DNA of 64,000 bases from Toxorhynchites rutilus septentrionalis (Eukaryota > Arthropoda > Insecta > Diptera > Culicidae), in NCBI RefSeq assembly GCF_029784135.1, contig NC_073745.1, positions 102,938,125-103,002,124 of the forward strand. Direction: 5' to 3'. Position numbers and translations under genes: made by a program. The first letter of the stretch is position 1. Every line of letters starts with the position of its first letter. A model generated the notes under the pieces. It made no database searches, had not been told where the DNA came from, and saw nothing but the letters and a program-made list of their open reading frames with translations. Positions 1-10,000 of the stretch are shown piece by piece.

Positions 1-2
1 TT

Positions 3-2765
3 AGGCCAAGAGGCGGACTGCTCCAACATCTCCGTGAAAGGCGTGAGCCTCCATGGCGAAGGAGATTGGAGCAACGGATCCTAAACAAGCGCGCCGCAAT
101 TGGAAGACTGATGGCGTACAAAAGAGGCAGCAGATCGGCGAAATTATGTCGCCAAGTTGCTGTGATCGTGCGGCCTACTGAACTTCGCCAGCTGGGAGCT
201 CACCAGCTGACGGAAAAACTCGACACACTGGTACAGCAATTGAGCGTCCTAACTAAACGGCTGAAACGTTACTCTGACTCTGCAAAGCGCCAGGAACAAA
301 ATCGGATGTTCAGAGATAACGAAAAAGCGTTCTACGACCACATTAGCGACGAGAAGCCCGACTACCGCGAAGGTTTGCCAGATATTAGCGATGTGACGAA
401 CTTCTGGGCTGGTATTTGGGAGACCCCAGTACAACATCGCGACGGGCAAATGTGGTTAAGACGGGAGGAGGAGAGTTGTGGTGAAATTGGAGAGATGCCA
501 GCTATCATCGTCGAAGAGAACGATGTCCGCGAAGCCTCGCGGTACCTGAGGAACTGGGCAGCACCGGGCCCCGATGGTGTTCAGAACTTCTGGCACAAGA
601 AGCTGACCGTCGCACATCAAAAGATAGCTGAGTGCTTCAACAAGGTGCTACGTGACCCACACAACCTCCCTGAATTCGCCACCCGTGGCGTCACATTCCT
701 CCTCCCGAAAGACAGCAACACATTGAACCCATCAAAGTACAGGCCGATAACGTGCCTATCGAGTCTGTACAAGATATTAAGCAGCATCATAACCGCCAAA
801 GTTTCTGCCCACTGCGAACAACACCATATCATCGTAGAAGAGCAGAAAGGATGCAGAAAAAATACGCATGGCTGCAAAGACCAGGCCATCATCGACGCAA
901 CCATAGTCGGCCAGGCGGTTTATAATCAGCGGAACCTAAGCATGGCCTATATCGATTACAGGAAGGCTTATGACTCCATACCTCACTCGTTTCTCGTCCG
1001 GGTATTGGAGCTCTACAAAATTGATCCCGTCGTCGTTAGGTTCCTGCAGCATGCGATGAGGCAGTGGAGCACGTCTCTGCACCTTAGTGATGGGGAAAAT
1101 GTGTTGCAGTCTAGAACGCTGCAGATAAAGAGGGGGATATTCCAAGGCGACTCTTTCAGCCCGCTTTGGTTTTGTCTGGCACTGAACCCCCTCAGTAGGA
1201 CGCTCAATAGAAACGGTCATGGCTATAAAATAAGGTATGGCGACGGCGCCCACGAAGAAGTGACCCATACCTTTTACATGGACGATCTCAAGGTCTACGC
1301 TGATTCACGTCAGCGTCTAGGTGTAGCTATCCGGGTTGTCGAAGACATAAGCAGGGACATCTGTATGGAGTTCGGCCTCGACAAGTGTCGCTGTGTCCAC
1401 CTGCTGAAAGGACAACTTACCGAATCCGGAGGCTACGAGGTCTATGACGGCGAGTTTATAAGAGACATGGTTCGTGGCGAATCCTATAAATATCTTGGAT
1501 TCCGACAGCTCACCGGGATTCGCCACTCCGACATCAAGACGGAGCTGCGAGACAAGTTCTTGAGTCGAGTGAACTGTGTCCTGAGGACTTTCCTCAACGC
1601 GGGGAACAAGGTACGCGCGATCAACACATTCGCGGTTCCCCTGCTGACCTTCAGTTTTGGTGTAGTCAAATGGAGCAAAACTAACCTAGAGGACCTTGAG
1701 AGGAGGATGAGGAAAGCATTCAAAGAGGCCGGAATGCACCATCCTCAATCGGCACTGGAGAGAGTTTCACTACCACGCAAAGAAGGGGGACTTGGAATAG
1801 TCGACATATCTGCACTGTGTGTTGCCCAGGTACGACAACTGCGCGAGTACTTCGCAGAACGCGCCAACCAAAACGCGCTATACCGGGCTGTCTGCGCCGC
1901 CGACAGAGGATACAGCGCTCTGCACTTGGCGCAAGCGGAGTACCAACTCAACTGCAATCTGCAGACAGTGGAGGAGAAGATTGCAGCTTGGAAGCAGAAG
2001 GCAGTGCATGGTGCCCACCCCCATCAACTGGACCGGCCACACGTCGACAAGGCCGCATCTAATCTGTGGCTAACGCGTGGTGAACTCTCTTCAGTAGTAG
2101 AAGCCGACATGATAGCCATCCAGGACAGGATAATGCCGACGAGAAACTGCAGGCGGTACGTCTGGCATCAAGACGTTGATGACATTTGCCGGATGTGCCA
2201 TCAACCAGGTGAAAACATAGAGCACATTATGGGAGGCTGTCCCGTTTTGGCCAACGCAGCCTACACCGAGCGCCACAACAACGTGGCCCGTATTGTTCAT
2301 CGACAACTGGCGCTCCAATGTGCTCTACTGGAAGACAACGTACCAAACTACCGGTACCTGCCTGCACCTGTCCTGGAAAATGACCGTTTCAAGCTGTACT
2401 GGGATCGCACTGTTCTGACCGACCTCTCGATCCACCACAACCGCCCAGATATAATGGTTTACGACAAGAGCGACCGCAAAGTCACCATCATCGATGTCGC
2501 TATTCCACTGAACCAGAATCTGGAGGAGACCCACGGTCGCAAAATCTGCAAGTACCGACCATTGGCCGTGGAGCTCAAGGAACTGTGGGGGCTAAGGGAG
2601 GTTCCAAGAATTGTTCCAGTCGTTCTCTCTGGAACTGGAATTATCCCGAAGACACTTCTGGAAGCGCTAAAGGTGTTGAACATCGAGAAGGAATTGGCCG
2701 GCATCCAAAAGTCGGTCATCCTTAGCACCTGCGCGATTGTCCGACAATTCCTCGGTCAGGACTAA
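3..2765 (+). CDS. R4-like retrotransposon polyprotein, partial (RT + CCHC + endonuclease)
   Basis: Open frame from base 3 to TAA at 2763-2765, with no start in the window. By comparison with the full copies it begins near residue 301 of 1220. The RT has the motif A region (YIDYRKAYD), the GIFQGDSFSPL block and the FYMDD active site at 1272-1286. A zinc knuckle C-X2-C-X8-H-X4-C lies near 2187-2240. A restriction-like endonuclease core follows, with Pro-Asp near 2445, a second Asp after 14 residues and a Lys-Tyr pair downstream. Private changes include Q for E in the VEHRDG block, E for G in the VGEN block and T for A in the DAAIVG block. No stops or frameshifts are present in the visible part. 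Confidence 0.88.
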   Translation, partial: RPRGGLLQHLRERREPPWRRRLEQRILNKRAAIGRLMAYKRGSRSAKLCRQVAVIVRPTELRQLGAHQLTEKLDTLVQQLSVLTKRLKRYSDSAKRQEQNRMFRDNEKAFYDHISDEKPDYREGLPDISDVTNFWAGIWETPVQHRDGQMWLRREEESCGEIGEMPAIIVEENDVREASRYLRNWAAPGPDGVQNFWHKKLTVAHQKIAECFNKVLRDPHNLPEFATRGVTFLLPKDSNTLNPSKYRPITCLSSLYKILSSIITAKVSAHCEQHHIIVEEQKGCRKNTHGCKDQAIIDATIVGQAVYNQRNLSMAYIDYRKAYDSIPHSFLVRVLELYKIDPVVVRFLQHAMRQWSTSLHLSDGENVLQSRTLQIKRGIFQGDSFSPLWFCLALNPLSRTLNRNGHGYKIRYGDGAHEEVTHTFYMDDLKVYADSRQRLGVAIRVVEDISRDICMEFGLDKCRCVHLLKGQLTESGGYEVYDGEFIRDMVRGESYKYLGFRQLTGIRHSDIKTELRDKFLSRVNCVLRTFLNAGNKVRAINTFAVPLLTFSFGVVKWSKTNLEDLERRMRKAFKEAGMHHPQSALERVSLPRKEGGLGIVDISALCVAQVRQLREYFAERANQNALYRAVCAADRGYSALHLAQAEYQLNCNLQTVEEKIAAWKQKAVHGAHPHQLDRPHVDKAASNLWLTRGELSSVVEADMIAIQDRIMPTRNCRRYVWHQDVDDICRMCHQPGENIEHIMGGCPVLANAAYTERHNNVARIVHRQLALQCALLEDNVPNYRYLPAPVLENDRFKLYWDRTVLTDLSIHHNRPDIMVYDKSDRKVTIIDVAIPLNQNLEETHGRKICKYRPLAVELKELWGLREVPRIVPVVLSGTGIIPKTLLEALKVLNIEKELAGIQKSVILSTCAIVRQFLGQD

Positions 2766-2852
2766 AACAGCACGAGCATGCAGATACGTGCATTCCGCAG
2801 AGCCTAGTCCCCCTTTGGCATTCAGAAGCCCGGGGGCAGGTGAAAATTCTGG

Positions 2853-2866
2853 CTAGGTTCGCCTAG
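2853..2866 (+). promoter_or_regulatory. UUCG-tetraloop hairpin in R4 3' UTR (also 6948, 11048, 15128, 34848)
   Basis: CTAGG-TTCG-CCTAG forms a perfect 5-bp stem with a TTCG loop, and an outer G:T pair can extend it. The same 14 bases occur in all five copies: 2853-2866, 6948-6961, 11048-11061, 15128-15141 and 34848-34861, each about 20 bases before the poly(A). R2-type elements use folded 3' UTR RNA to start target-primed reverse transcription, so a recognition role is plausible. That role is inferred; only the hairpin and its invariance are seen. Confidence 0.55.
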
Positions 2867-2919
2867 TTAAGAAGTGAGATAAGTCTAAAAAAAGAAATAA
2901 AACAAAAACAAAAAAAAAG

Positions 2920-3084
2920 CAGCACTACGATGAACACCTGAACAGAGCTACACATGCAGTAAACAACGATACAATCGATACAATAGTACAATTGACCGAC
3001 AACAGCTATGGACGAACGCGACTTTCCCCGAAAGCTTGAGCTTGGGTAGACTGTACACTTCGTAGTTGTACTCCGTGATTGTCC
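2920..3084 (+). other. 165-bp unique sequence between R4 copies 1 and 2
   Basis: Sequence between the A-tail of copy 1 and the point where copy 2 becomes alignable with copies 3-5. It occupies the place of the ~164-bp 5' leader seen in copies 3, 4 and 5 and has almost the same length, but I see no similarity to it, nor a second copy in the window. It may be target DNA upstream of a 5'-truncated copy 2, or an alternative leader. The ORF frame of copy 2 stays open through its last 19 bases. Confidence 0.6.
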
Positions 3085-6000
3085 GTGAGGGGGTGCGAGC
3101 GAGTCAGAGCGCTATATCTCTCCCGGGGAAGGCCTCCCGGGTCATGGAGGCCTTGCCAACCCGCTGTCTCCCGGGCAAAGGAGATACACCCAATAAAATG
3201 GAGCTACGATCACGAAGAATAATTAGGATGCGATCACCCGAGGAGGGTCCCCGAACTGGAGCTGGTCCTGGAACGGGCGTAAGAGCGAGCGGCCAGCGGC
3301 TGGAGGGCGATGTGCAAGAGCGGGCCACCAGCCGGGTTCAACCCGAAGAGCTACCGCCACACGGAAACAGCAGCCATCGACATCACCCAAGAAACGCTGC
3401 GCCTACGAGGCGTGTTGTGACTGCCAGACGGCAGTCGTCCACACTCGTGGGTACCACTAGGCGCCGGATCATGTGGACACACGAAATGAATGAATTCGTG
3501 ATCCGCGCCTATTACATCTGCACTGCTTTGGAGACGGACATGAGTGGTCGCCCTCGAATACTAACAATGTTCGAGGAAGCGTATCCAGAGTTCGTTGGGA
3601 GGCTTGATCAGAACGCGATGAACGCGAGGCGTAGAGCGATAGTACGCAACAACATGCTCTCCCAAACGCAAATCGACGAGATCAAGCAGCAGGTGCAGAG
3701 AGAAATAAGCTCCAGGAACAACAGAGCAAGCGATGTGTCGAGACGAAGTTCAGTACGGCTGAGCAATTCATTCGCGAGTGGGGCACGCGAATCAGCACCA
3801 GTGGAGGCCACAGTACAACAACCCCCTGAGCCGGAAGACCCACAGCCAGATCAACAACTACTACGCGATCTGGTCTTCCACTACGACGAGGCGATCTCAC
3901 AGTTCCGCGACACAGACCCATTGTCGCGCCCCAGGATCCCGAAGTTGCAGCATTCCCGCAGGCTGACAAGTGCAGTAAAGCTCATGAACGAGCACGTTCT
4001 TCCGCTGCACTTGGTTGATGCTGAGAACATGGAGGAGCTGCAACTGAAAGTTTACTGCGCTGCTGTGGCGACCGCCAAAAGTTTAGGATACCGTATTAGG
4101 CCAAGAGGCGGACTGCTCCAACATCTCCGTGAAAGGCGTGAGCCTCCATGGCGAAGGAGATTGGAGCAACGGATCCTAAACAAGCGCGCCGCAATTGGAA
4201 GACTGATGGCGTACAAAAGAGGCAGCAGATCGGTGAAATTATGTCGCCAAGTTGCTGTGATCGTGCGGCCTACTGAACTTCGCCAGCTGGGAGCTCACCA
4301 GCTGACGGAAAAACTCGACACACTGGTACAGCAATTGAGCGTCCTTACAAAACGGCTGAAACGTTACTCTGACTCTGCAAAGCGCCAGGAACAAAATCGG
4401 ATGTTCAGAGATAACGAGAAAGCGTTCTACGACCACATTAGCGACGAGAAGCCCGACTACCGCGAAGGTTTGCCAGATATTAGCGATGTGACGAACTTCT
4501 GGGCTGGTATTTGGGAGACCCCAGTAGAACATCGCGACGGGCAAATGTGGTTAAGACGGGAGGAGGAGAGTTGTGGTGAAATTGGAGAGATGCCAGCTAT
4601 CATCGTCGGAGAGAACGATGTCCGCGAAGCCTCGCGGTACCTGAGGAACTGGGCAGCACCGGGCCCCGATGGTGTTCAGAACTTCTGGCACAAGAAGCTG
4701 ACCGTCGCACATCCAAAGATAGCTGAGTGCTTCAACAAGGTGCTACGTGACCCACACAACCTTCCTGAATTCGCCACCCGTGGCGTCACCTTCCTCCTCC
4801 CGAAAGACAGCAACACATTGAACCCATCAAAGTACAGACCGATAACGTGCCTATCGAGTCTGTACAAAATACTGAGCAGCATAATTACCGCCAAAGTTTC
4901 TGCTCACTGCGAACAGCATCACATCATCGCAGAAGAGCAGAAAGGATGCAGGAAAAATACGCATGGCTGCAAAGACCAGGCCATCATCGACGCAGCCATA
5001 GTCGGCCAGGCGGTTTATAACCAGCGGAACCTAAGCATGGCCTATATCGATTACAGGAAGGCTTATGACTCCATACCTCACTCGTTTCTCGTCCGGGTAT
5101 TGGAGCTCTACAAAATTGATCCCTTCGTCGTTAGGTTCCTGCAGCATGCGATGAGGCAGTGGAGTACGTCTCTGCACCTCAGTGATGGGGAAAATGTGTT
5201 GCAGTCTAGAACGCTGCAGATAAAGAGGGGGATATTCCAAGGCGACTCTTTCAGCCCGCTTTGGTTTTGTCTGGCATTGAACCCCCTCAGTAGGACGCTC
5301 AATAGAAACGGTCATGGCTATAAAATAAGGTATGGCGACGGCGCCCACGAAGAAGTGACCCATACCTTCTACATGGATGATCTCAAGGTCTACGCTGATT
5401 CACGTCAGCGTCTAGGTGTAGCTATCCGGGTTGTCGAAGACATAAGCAGGGACATTTGCATGGAGTTCGGCCTCGACAAGTGCCGCTGTGTCCATCTGCT
5501 GAAAGGGCAGCTTACCGAATTCGGAGGTTACGAGGTCTATGACGGCGAGTTCATAAGAGACATGGTTCGTGGCGAATCCTATAAATATCTTGGATTCCGA
5601 CAGCTCACCGGGATTCGCCACTCCGACATCAAGACGGAGCTGCGAGACAAGTTCTTGAGTCGAGTGAACTGTGTCCTGAGGACTTTCCTCAACGCGGGGA
5701 ACAAGGTACGCGCGATCAACACATTCGCGGTTCCCCTGCTGACCTTCAGTTTTGGTGTAGTCAAATGGAGCAAAACTGACCTAGAGGACCTTGAGAGGAG
5801 GATGAGGAAAGCATTTAAAGAGGCCGGAATGCACCATCCTCAATCGGCACTGGAGAGAGTTTCACTGCCACGCAAAGAAGGGGGACTTGGAATAGTCGAC
5901 ATATCTGCACTGTGTGTTGCCCAGGTACGACAACTGCGCGAGTACTTCGCAGAACGCGCCAACCAAAACGCGCTATACCGGGCTGTCTGCGCCGCCGACA

Positions 6001-6986
6001 GAGGATACAGCGCTCTGCACTTGGCGCAAGCGGAGTACCAACTCAACTGCAATCTGCAGACAGTGGAGGAGAAGATTGCAGCTTGGAAGCAGAAGGCAGT
6101 GCATGGTGCCCACCCCCATCAACTGGACCGGCCACACGTCGACAAGGCCGCATCTAATCTGTGGCTAACGCGTGGTGAACTCTCTTCAGTAGTAGAAGCC
6201 GACATGATAGCCATCCAGGACAGGATAATGCCGACGAGAAACTGCAGGCGGTACGTCTGGCATCAAGACGTTGATGACATTTGCCGGATGTGTCATCAAC
6301 CAGGTGAAAACATAGAGCACATTATGGGAGGCTGTCCCGTTTTGGCCAACGCAGCCTACACCGAGCGCCACAACAACGTGGCCCGTATTGTTCATCGACA
6401 ACTGGCGCTCCAATGTGCTCTACTGGAAGACAACGTACCAAACTACCGGTACCTGCCTGCACCTGTCCTGGAAAATGACCGTTTCAAGCTGTACTGGGAT
6501 CGCACTGTTCTGACCGACCTCTCGATCCACCACAACCGGCCAGATATAATGGTTTACGACAAGAGCGACCGCAAAGTCACCATCATCGATGTCGCTATTC
6601 CACTGAACCAGAATCTGGAGGAGACCCACGGTCGCAAAATCTGCAAGTACCGACCATTGGCCGTGGAGCTCAAGGAACTGTGGGGGCTAAGGGAGGTCCC
6701 AAGAATTGTTCCAGTCGTTCTCTCTGGAACTGGAATTGTCCCGAAGACACTTCTGGAAGCGCTAAAGGTGTTGAATATGGAGAAGGAATTGGCCGGCATC
6801 CAAAAGTCGGTCATCCTTAGCACCTGCGCGATTGTCCGACAATTTCTCGGTCAGGACTGAAACAGCACGAGCATGCAGATACGTGCATTCCGCAGAGCCT
6901 AGTCCCCCTTTGGCATTCAGAAGCCCGGGGGCAGGTGAAAATTCTGGCTAGGTTCGCCTAGTTAAGAAGTGAGATAAGTCTGCCAA

Positions 6987-7019
<33 letters not shown>
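3085..7019 (+). mobile_element. R4/Dong-like retrotransposon, copy 2 (variant or truncated 5' end)
   Basis: Alignable with copy 3 from GTGAGGGGG at 3085 (7185 in copy 3) to the poly(A) ending at 7019, at a constant offset of 4100 bases. The tail is CCAATAT followed by about 30 A. Copy 3 begins two bases after it. Nucleotide differences from copy 3 are very few, making 2 and 3 the closest pair in the array. Confidence 0.9.
3198..6860 (+). CDS. R4-like retrotransposon polyprotein, intact
   Basis: 1220 aa from ATG 3198 (AAAATGG context) to TGA 6860. The frame is open further upstream to 3066, but the 3198 ATG is preferred: it exists in all copies, and copy 5 has a 1-bp difference just upstream that puts any longer N-terminus out of frame. 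Domain layout is as in copy 3. Private features are LTEFGG for LTESGG and a phenylalanine in the IDPFVV block shared with copy 3. All RT, knuckle and endonuclease residues are present, so the protein is potentially active. Confidence 0.88.
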   Translation: MELRSRRIIRMRSPEEGPRTGAGPGTGVRASGQRLEGDVQERATSRVQPEELPPHGNSSHRHHPRNAAPTRRVVTARRQSSTLVGTTRRRIMWTHEMNEFVIRAYYICTALETDMSGRPRILTMFEEAYPEFVGRLDQNAMNARRRAIVRNNMLSQTQIDEIKQQVQREISSRNNRASDVSRRSSVRLSNSFASGARESAPVEATVQQPPEPEDPQPDQQLLRDLVFHYDEAISQFRDTDPLSRPRIPKLQHSRRLTSAVKLMNEHVLPLHLVDAENMEELQLKVYCAAVATAKSLGYRIRPRGGLLQHLRERREPPWRRRLEQRILNKRAAIGRLMAYKRGSRSVKLCRQVAVIVRPTELRQLGAHQLTEKLDTLVQQLSVLTKRLKRYSDSAKRQEQNRMFRDNEKAFYDHISDEKPDYREGLPDISDVTNFWAGIWETPVEHRDGQMWLRREEESCGEIGEMPAIIVGENDVREASRYLRNWAAPGPDGVQNFWHKKLTVAHPKIAECFNKVLRDPHNLPEFATRGVTFLLPKDSNTLNPSKYRPITCLSSLYKILSSIITAKVSAHCEQHHIIAEEQKGCRKNTHGCKDQAIIDAAIVGQAVYNQRNLSMAYIDYRKAYDSIPHSFLVRVLELYKIDPFVVRFLQHAMRQWSTSLHLSDGENVLQSRTLQIKRGIFQGDSFSPLWFCLALNPLSRTLNRNGHGYKIRYGDGAHEEVTHTFYMDDLKVYADSRQRLGVAIRVVEDISRDICMEFGLDKCRCVHLLKGQLTEFGGYEVYDGEFIRDMVRGESYKYLGFRQLTGIRHSDIKTELRDKFLSRVNCVLRTFLNAGNKVRAINTFAVPLLTFSFGVVKWSKTDLEDLERRMRKAFKEAGMHHPQSALERVSLPRKEGGLGIVDISALCVAQVRQLREYFAERANQNALYRAVCAADRGYSALHLAQAEYQLNCNLQTVEEKIAAWKQKAVHGAHPHQLDRPHVDKAASNLWLTRGELSSVVEADMIAIQDRIMPTRNCRRYVWHQDVDDICRMCHQPGENIEHIMGGCPVLANAAYTERHNNVARIVHRQLALQCALLEDNVPNYRYLPAPVLENDRFKLYWDRTVLTDLSIHHNRPDIMVYDKSDRKVTIIDVAIPLNQNLEETHGRKICKYRPLAVELKELWGLREVPRIVPVVLSGTGIVPKTLLEALKVLNMEKELAGIQKSVILSTCAIVRQFLGQD

Positions 7020-7020
<1 letters not shown>

Positions 7021-7022
<2 letters not shown>

Positions 7023-10000
7023 TTCTCAAATGGGGATCAACATAGGGTAGGAGCCTGCCTGTTGGTCTCAAATGTTCCTATCTCACGCCTCCACGAAGAT
7101 CATATGACGACATTTTTAGATCGGGCGTGAACTGGAAACACACACCTGGTCTTGGCTCCGAGAACGGGTGTCGAAAGTGGCTAAGTGAGGGGGTGCGAGC
7201 GAGTCAGAGCGCTATATCTCTCCCGGGGAAGGCCTCCCGGGTCATGGAGGCCTTGCCAACCCGCTGTCTCCCGGGCAAAGGAGATACACCCAATAAAATG
7301 GAGCTACGATCACGAAGAATAATTAGAATGCGATCACCCGAGGAGGGTCCCCGAACTGGAGCTGGTCCTGGAACGGGCGTAAGAGCGAGCGGCCAGCGGC
7401 TGGAGGGCGATGTGCAAGAGCGGGCCACCAGCCGGGTTCAACCCGAAGAGCTACCGCCACACGGAAACAGCAGCCATCGACATCACCCAAGAAACGCTGC
7501 GCCTACGAGGCGTGTTGTGACTGCCAGACGGCAGTCGTCCACACTCGTGGGTACCACTAGGTGCCGGATCATGTGGACACACGAAATGAATGAATTCGTG
7601 ATCCGCGCCTATTACATCTGCACTGCTTTGGAGACGGACATGAGTGGTCGCCCTCGAATACTAACAATGTTCGAGGAAGCGTATCCAGAGTTCGTTGGGA
7701 GGCTTGATCAGAACGCGATGAACGCGAGGCGTAGAGCGATAGTACGCAACAACATGCTCTCCCAAACGCAAATCGACGAGATCAAGCAGCAGGTGCAGAG
7801 AGAAATAAGCTCCAGGAACAACAGAGCAAGCGATGTGTCGAGACGAAGTTCAGTACGGCTGAGCAATTCATTCGCGAGTGGGGCACGCGAATCAGCACCA
7901 GTGGAGGCCACAGTACAACAACCCCCTGAGCCGGAAGACCCACAGCCAGATCAACAACTACTACGCGATCTGGTCTTCCACTACGACGAGGCGATCTCAC
8001 AGTTCCGCGACACAGACCCATTGTCGCGCCCCAGGATCCCGAAGTTGCAGTATTCCCGCAGGCTGACAAGTGCAGTAAAGCTCATGAACGAGCACGTTCT
8101 TCCGCTGCACTTGGTTGATGCTGAGAACATGGAGGAGCTGCAACTGAAAGTTTACTGCGCTGCTGTGGCGACCGCCAAAAGTTTAGGATACCGTATTAGG
8201 CCAAGAGGCGGACTGCTCCAACATCTCCGTGAAAGGCGTGAGCCTCCATGGCGAAGGAGATTGGAGCAACGGATCCTAAACAAGCGCGCCGCAATTGGAA
8301 GACTGATGGCGTACAAAAGAGGCAGCAGATCGGTGAAATTATGTCGCCAAGTTGCTGTGATCGTGCGGCCTACTGAACTTCGCCAGCTGGGAGCTCACCA
8401 GCTGACGGAAAAACTCGACACACTGGTACAGCAATTGAGCGTCCTTACAAAACGGCTGAAACGTTACTCTGACTCTGCAAAGCGCCAGGAACAAAATCGG
8501 ATGTTCAGAGATAACGAGAAAGCGTTCTACGACCACATTAGCGACGAGAAGCCCGACTACCGCGAAGGTTTGCCAGATATTAGCGATGTGACGAACTTCT
8601 GGGCTGGTATTTGGGAGACCCCAGTAGAACATCGCGACGGGCAAATGTGGTTAAGACGGGAGGAGGAGAGTTGTGGTGAAATTGGAGAGATGCCAGCTAT
8701 CATCGTCGGAGAGAACGATGTCCGCGAAGCCTCGCGGTACCTGAGGAACTGGGCAGCACCGGGCCCCGATGGTGTTCAGAACTTCTGGCACAAGAAGCTG
8801 ACCGTCGCACATCCAAAGATAGCTGAGTGCTTCAACAAGGTGCTACGTGACCCACACAACCTTCCTGAATTCGCCACCCGTGGCGTCACCTTCCTCCTCC
8901 CGAAAGACAGCAACACATTGAACCCATCAAAGTACAGACCGATAACGTGCCTATCGAGTCTGTACAAAATACTGAGCAGCATAATTACCGCCAAAGTTTC
9001 TGCTCACTGCGAACAGCATCACATCATCGCAGAAGAGCAGAAAGGATGCAGGAAAAATACGCATGGCTGCAAAGACCAGGCCATCATCGACGCAGCCATA
9101 GTCGGCCAGGCGGTTTATAACCAGCGGAACCTAAGCATGGCCTATATCGATTACAGGAAGGCTTATGACTCCATACCTCACTCGTTTCTCGTCCGGGTAT
9201 TGGAGCTCTACAAAATTGATCCCTTCGTCGTTAGGTTCCTGCAGCATGCGATGAGGCAGTGGAGTACGTCTCTGCACCTCAGTGATGGGGAAAATGTGTT
9301 GCAGTCTAGAACGCTGCAGATAAAGAGGGGGATATTCCAAGGCGACTCTTTCAGCCCGCTTTGGTTTTGTCTGGCATTGAACCCCCTCAGTAGGACGCTC
9401 AATAGAAACGGTCATGGCTATAAAATAAGGTATGGCGACGGCGCCCACGAAGAAGTGACCCATACCTTCTACATGGATGATCTCAAGGTCTACGCTGATT
9501 CACGTCAGCGTCTAGGTGTAGCTATCCGGGTTGTCGAAGACATAAGCAGGGACATTTGCATGGAGTTCGGCCTCGACAAGTGCCGCTGTGTCCATCTGCT
9601 GAAAGGGCAGCTTACCGAATCCGGAGGTTACGAGGTCTATGACGGCGAGTTCATAAGAGACATGGTTCGTGGCGAATCCTATAAATATCTTGGATTCCGA
9701 CAGCTCACCGGGATTCGCCACTCCGACATCAAGACGGAGCTGCGAGACAAGTTCTTGAGTCGAGTGAACTGTGTCCTGAGGACTTTCCTCAACGCGGGGA
9801 ACAAGGTACGCGCGATCAACACATTCGCGGTTCCCCTGCTGACCTTCAGTTTTGGTGTAGTCAAATGGAGCAAAACTGACCTAGAGGACCTTGAGAGGAG
9901 GATGAGGAAAGCATTTAAAGAGGCCGGAATGCACCATCCTCAATCGGCACTGGAGAGAGTTTCACTGCCACGCAAAGAAGGGGGACTTGGAATAGTCGAC

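Larger units (their letters stand above)
1..2919 (+). mobile_element. R4/Dong-like non-LTR retrotransposon, copy 1 (5' end outside window)
   Basis: First of four head-to-tail copies. The window starts inside its ORF, at the point equivalent to base 4096 of copy 2. After the stop there is a ~120-bp 3' UTR shared by all copies, then a degenerate A-rich tail (2888-2919) broken by G, T and C, unlike the purer tails of copies 2-4. This copy lacks the TGCC that precedes the tail in the others. The decayed tail suggests it is older than its neighbours, or that its 3' junction was remodelled. Confidence 0.9.

Noticed and set aside
1013..1268. Antisense ORFs of 60-145 codons repeated in each R4 copy (also 4676, 5031, 9131, 12637, 13211, 32642)
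   Set aside because: They recur at the same place in every copy because they mirror the RT coding sequence; codon pattern and conservation belong to the sense frame.
7127..7297. 57-residue N-terminal extension of the R4 ORF (MNWKHTPGLG...)
   Set aside because: Open in copies 3 and 4 but out of frame in copy 5 because of a 1-bp difference, so the shared MELRSRR start is preferred; not fully excluded.
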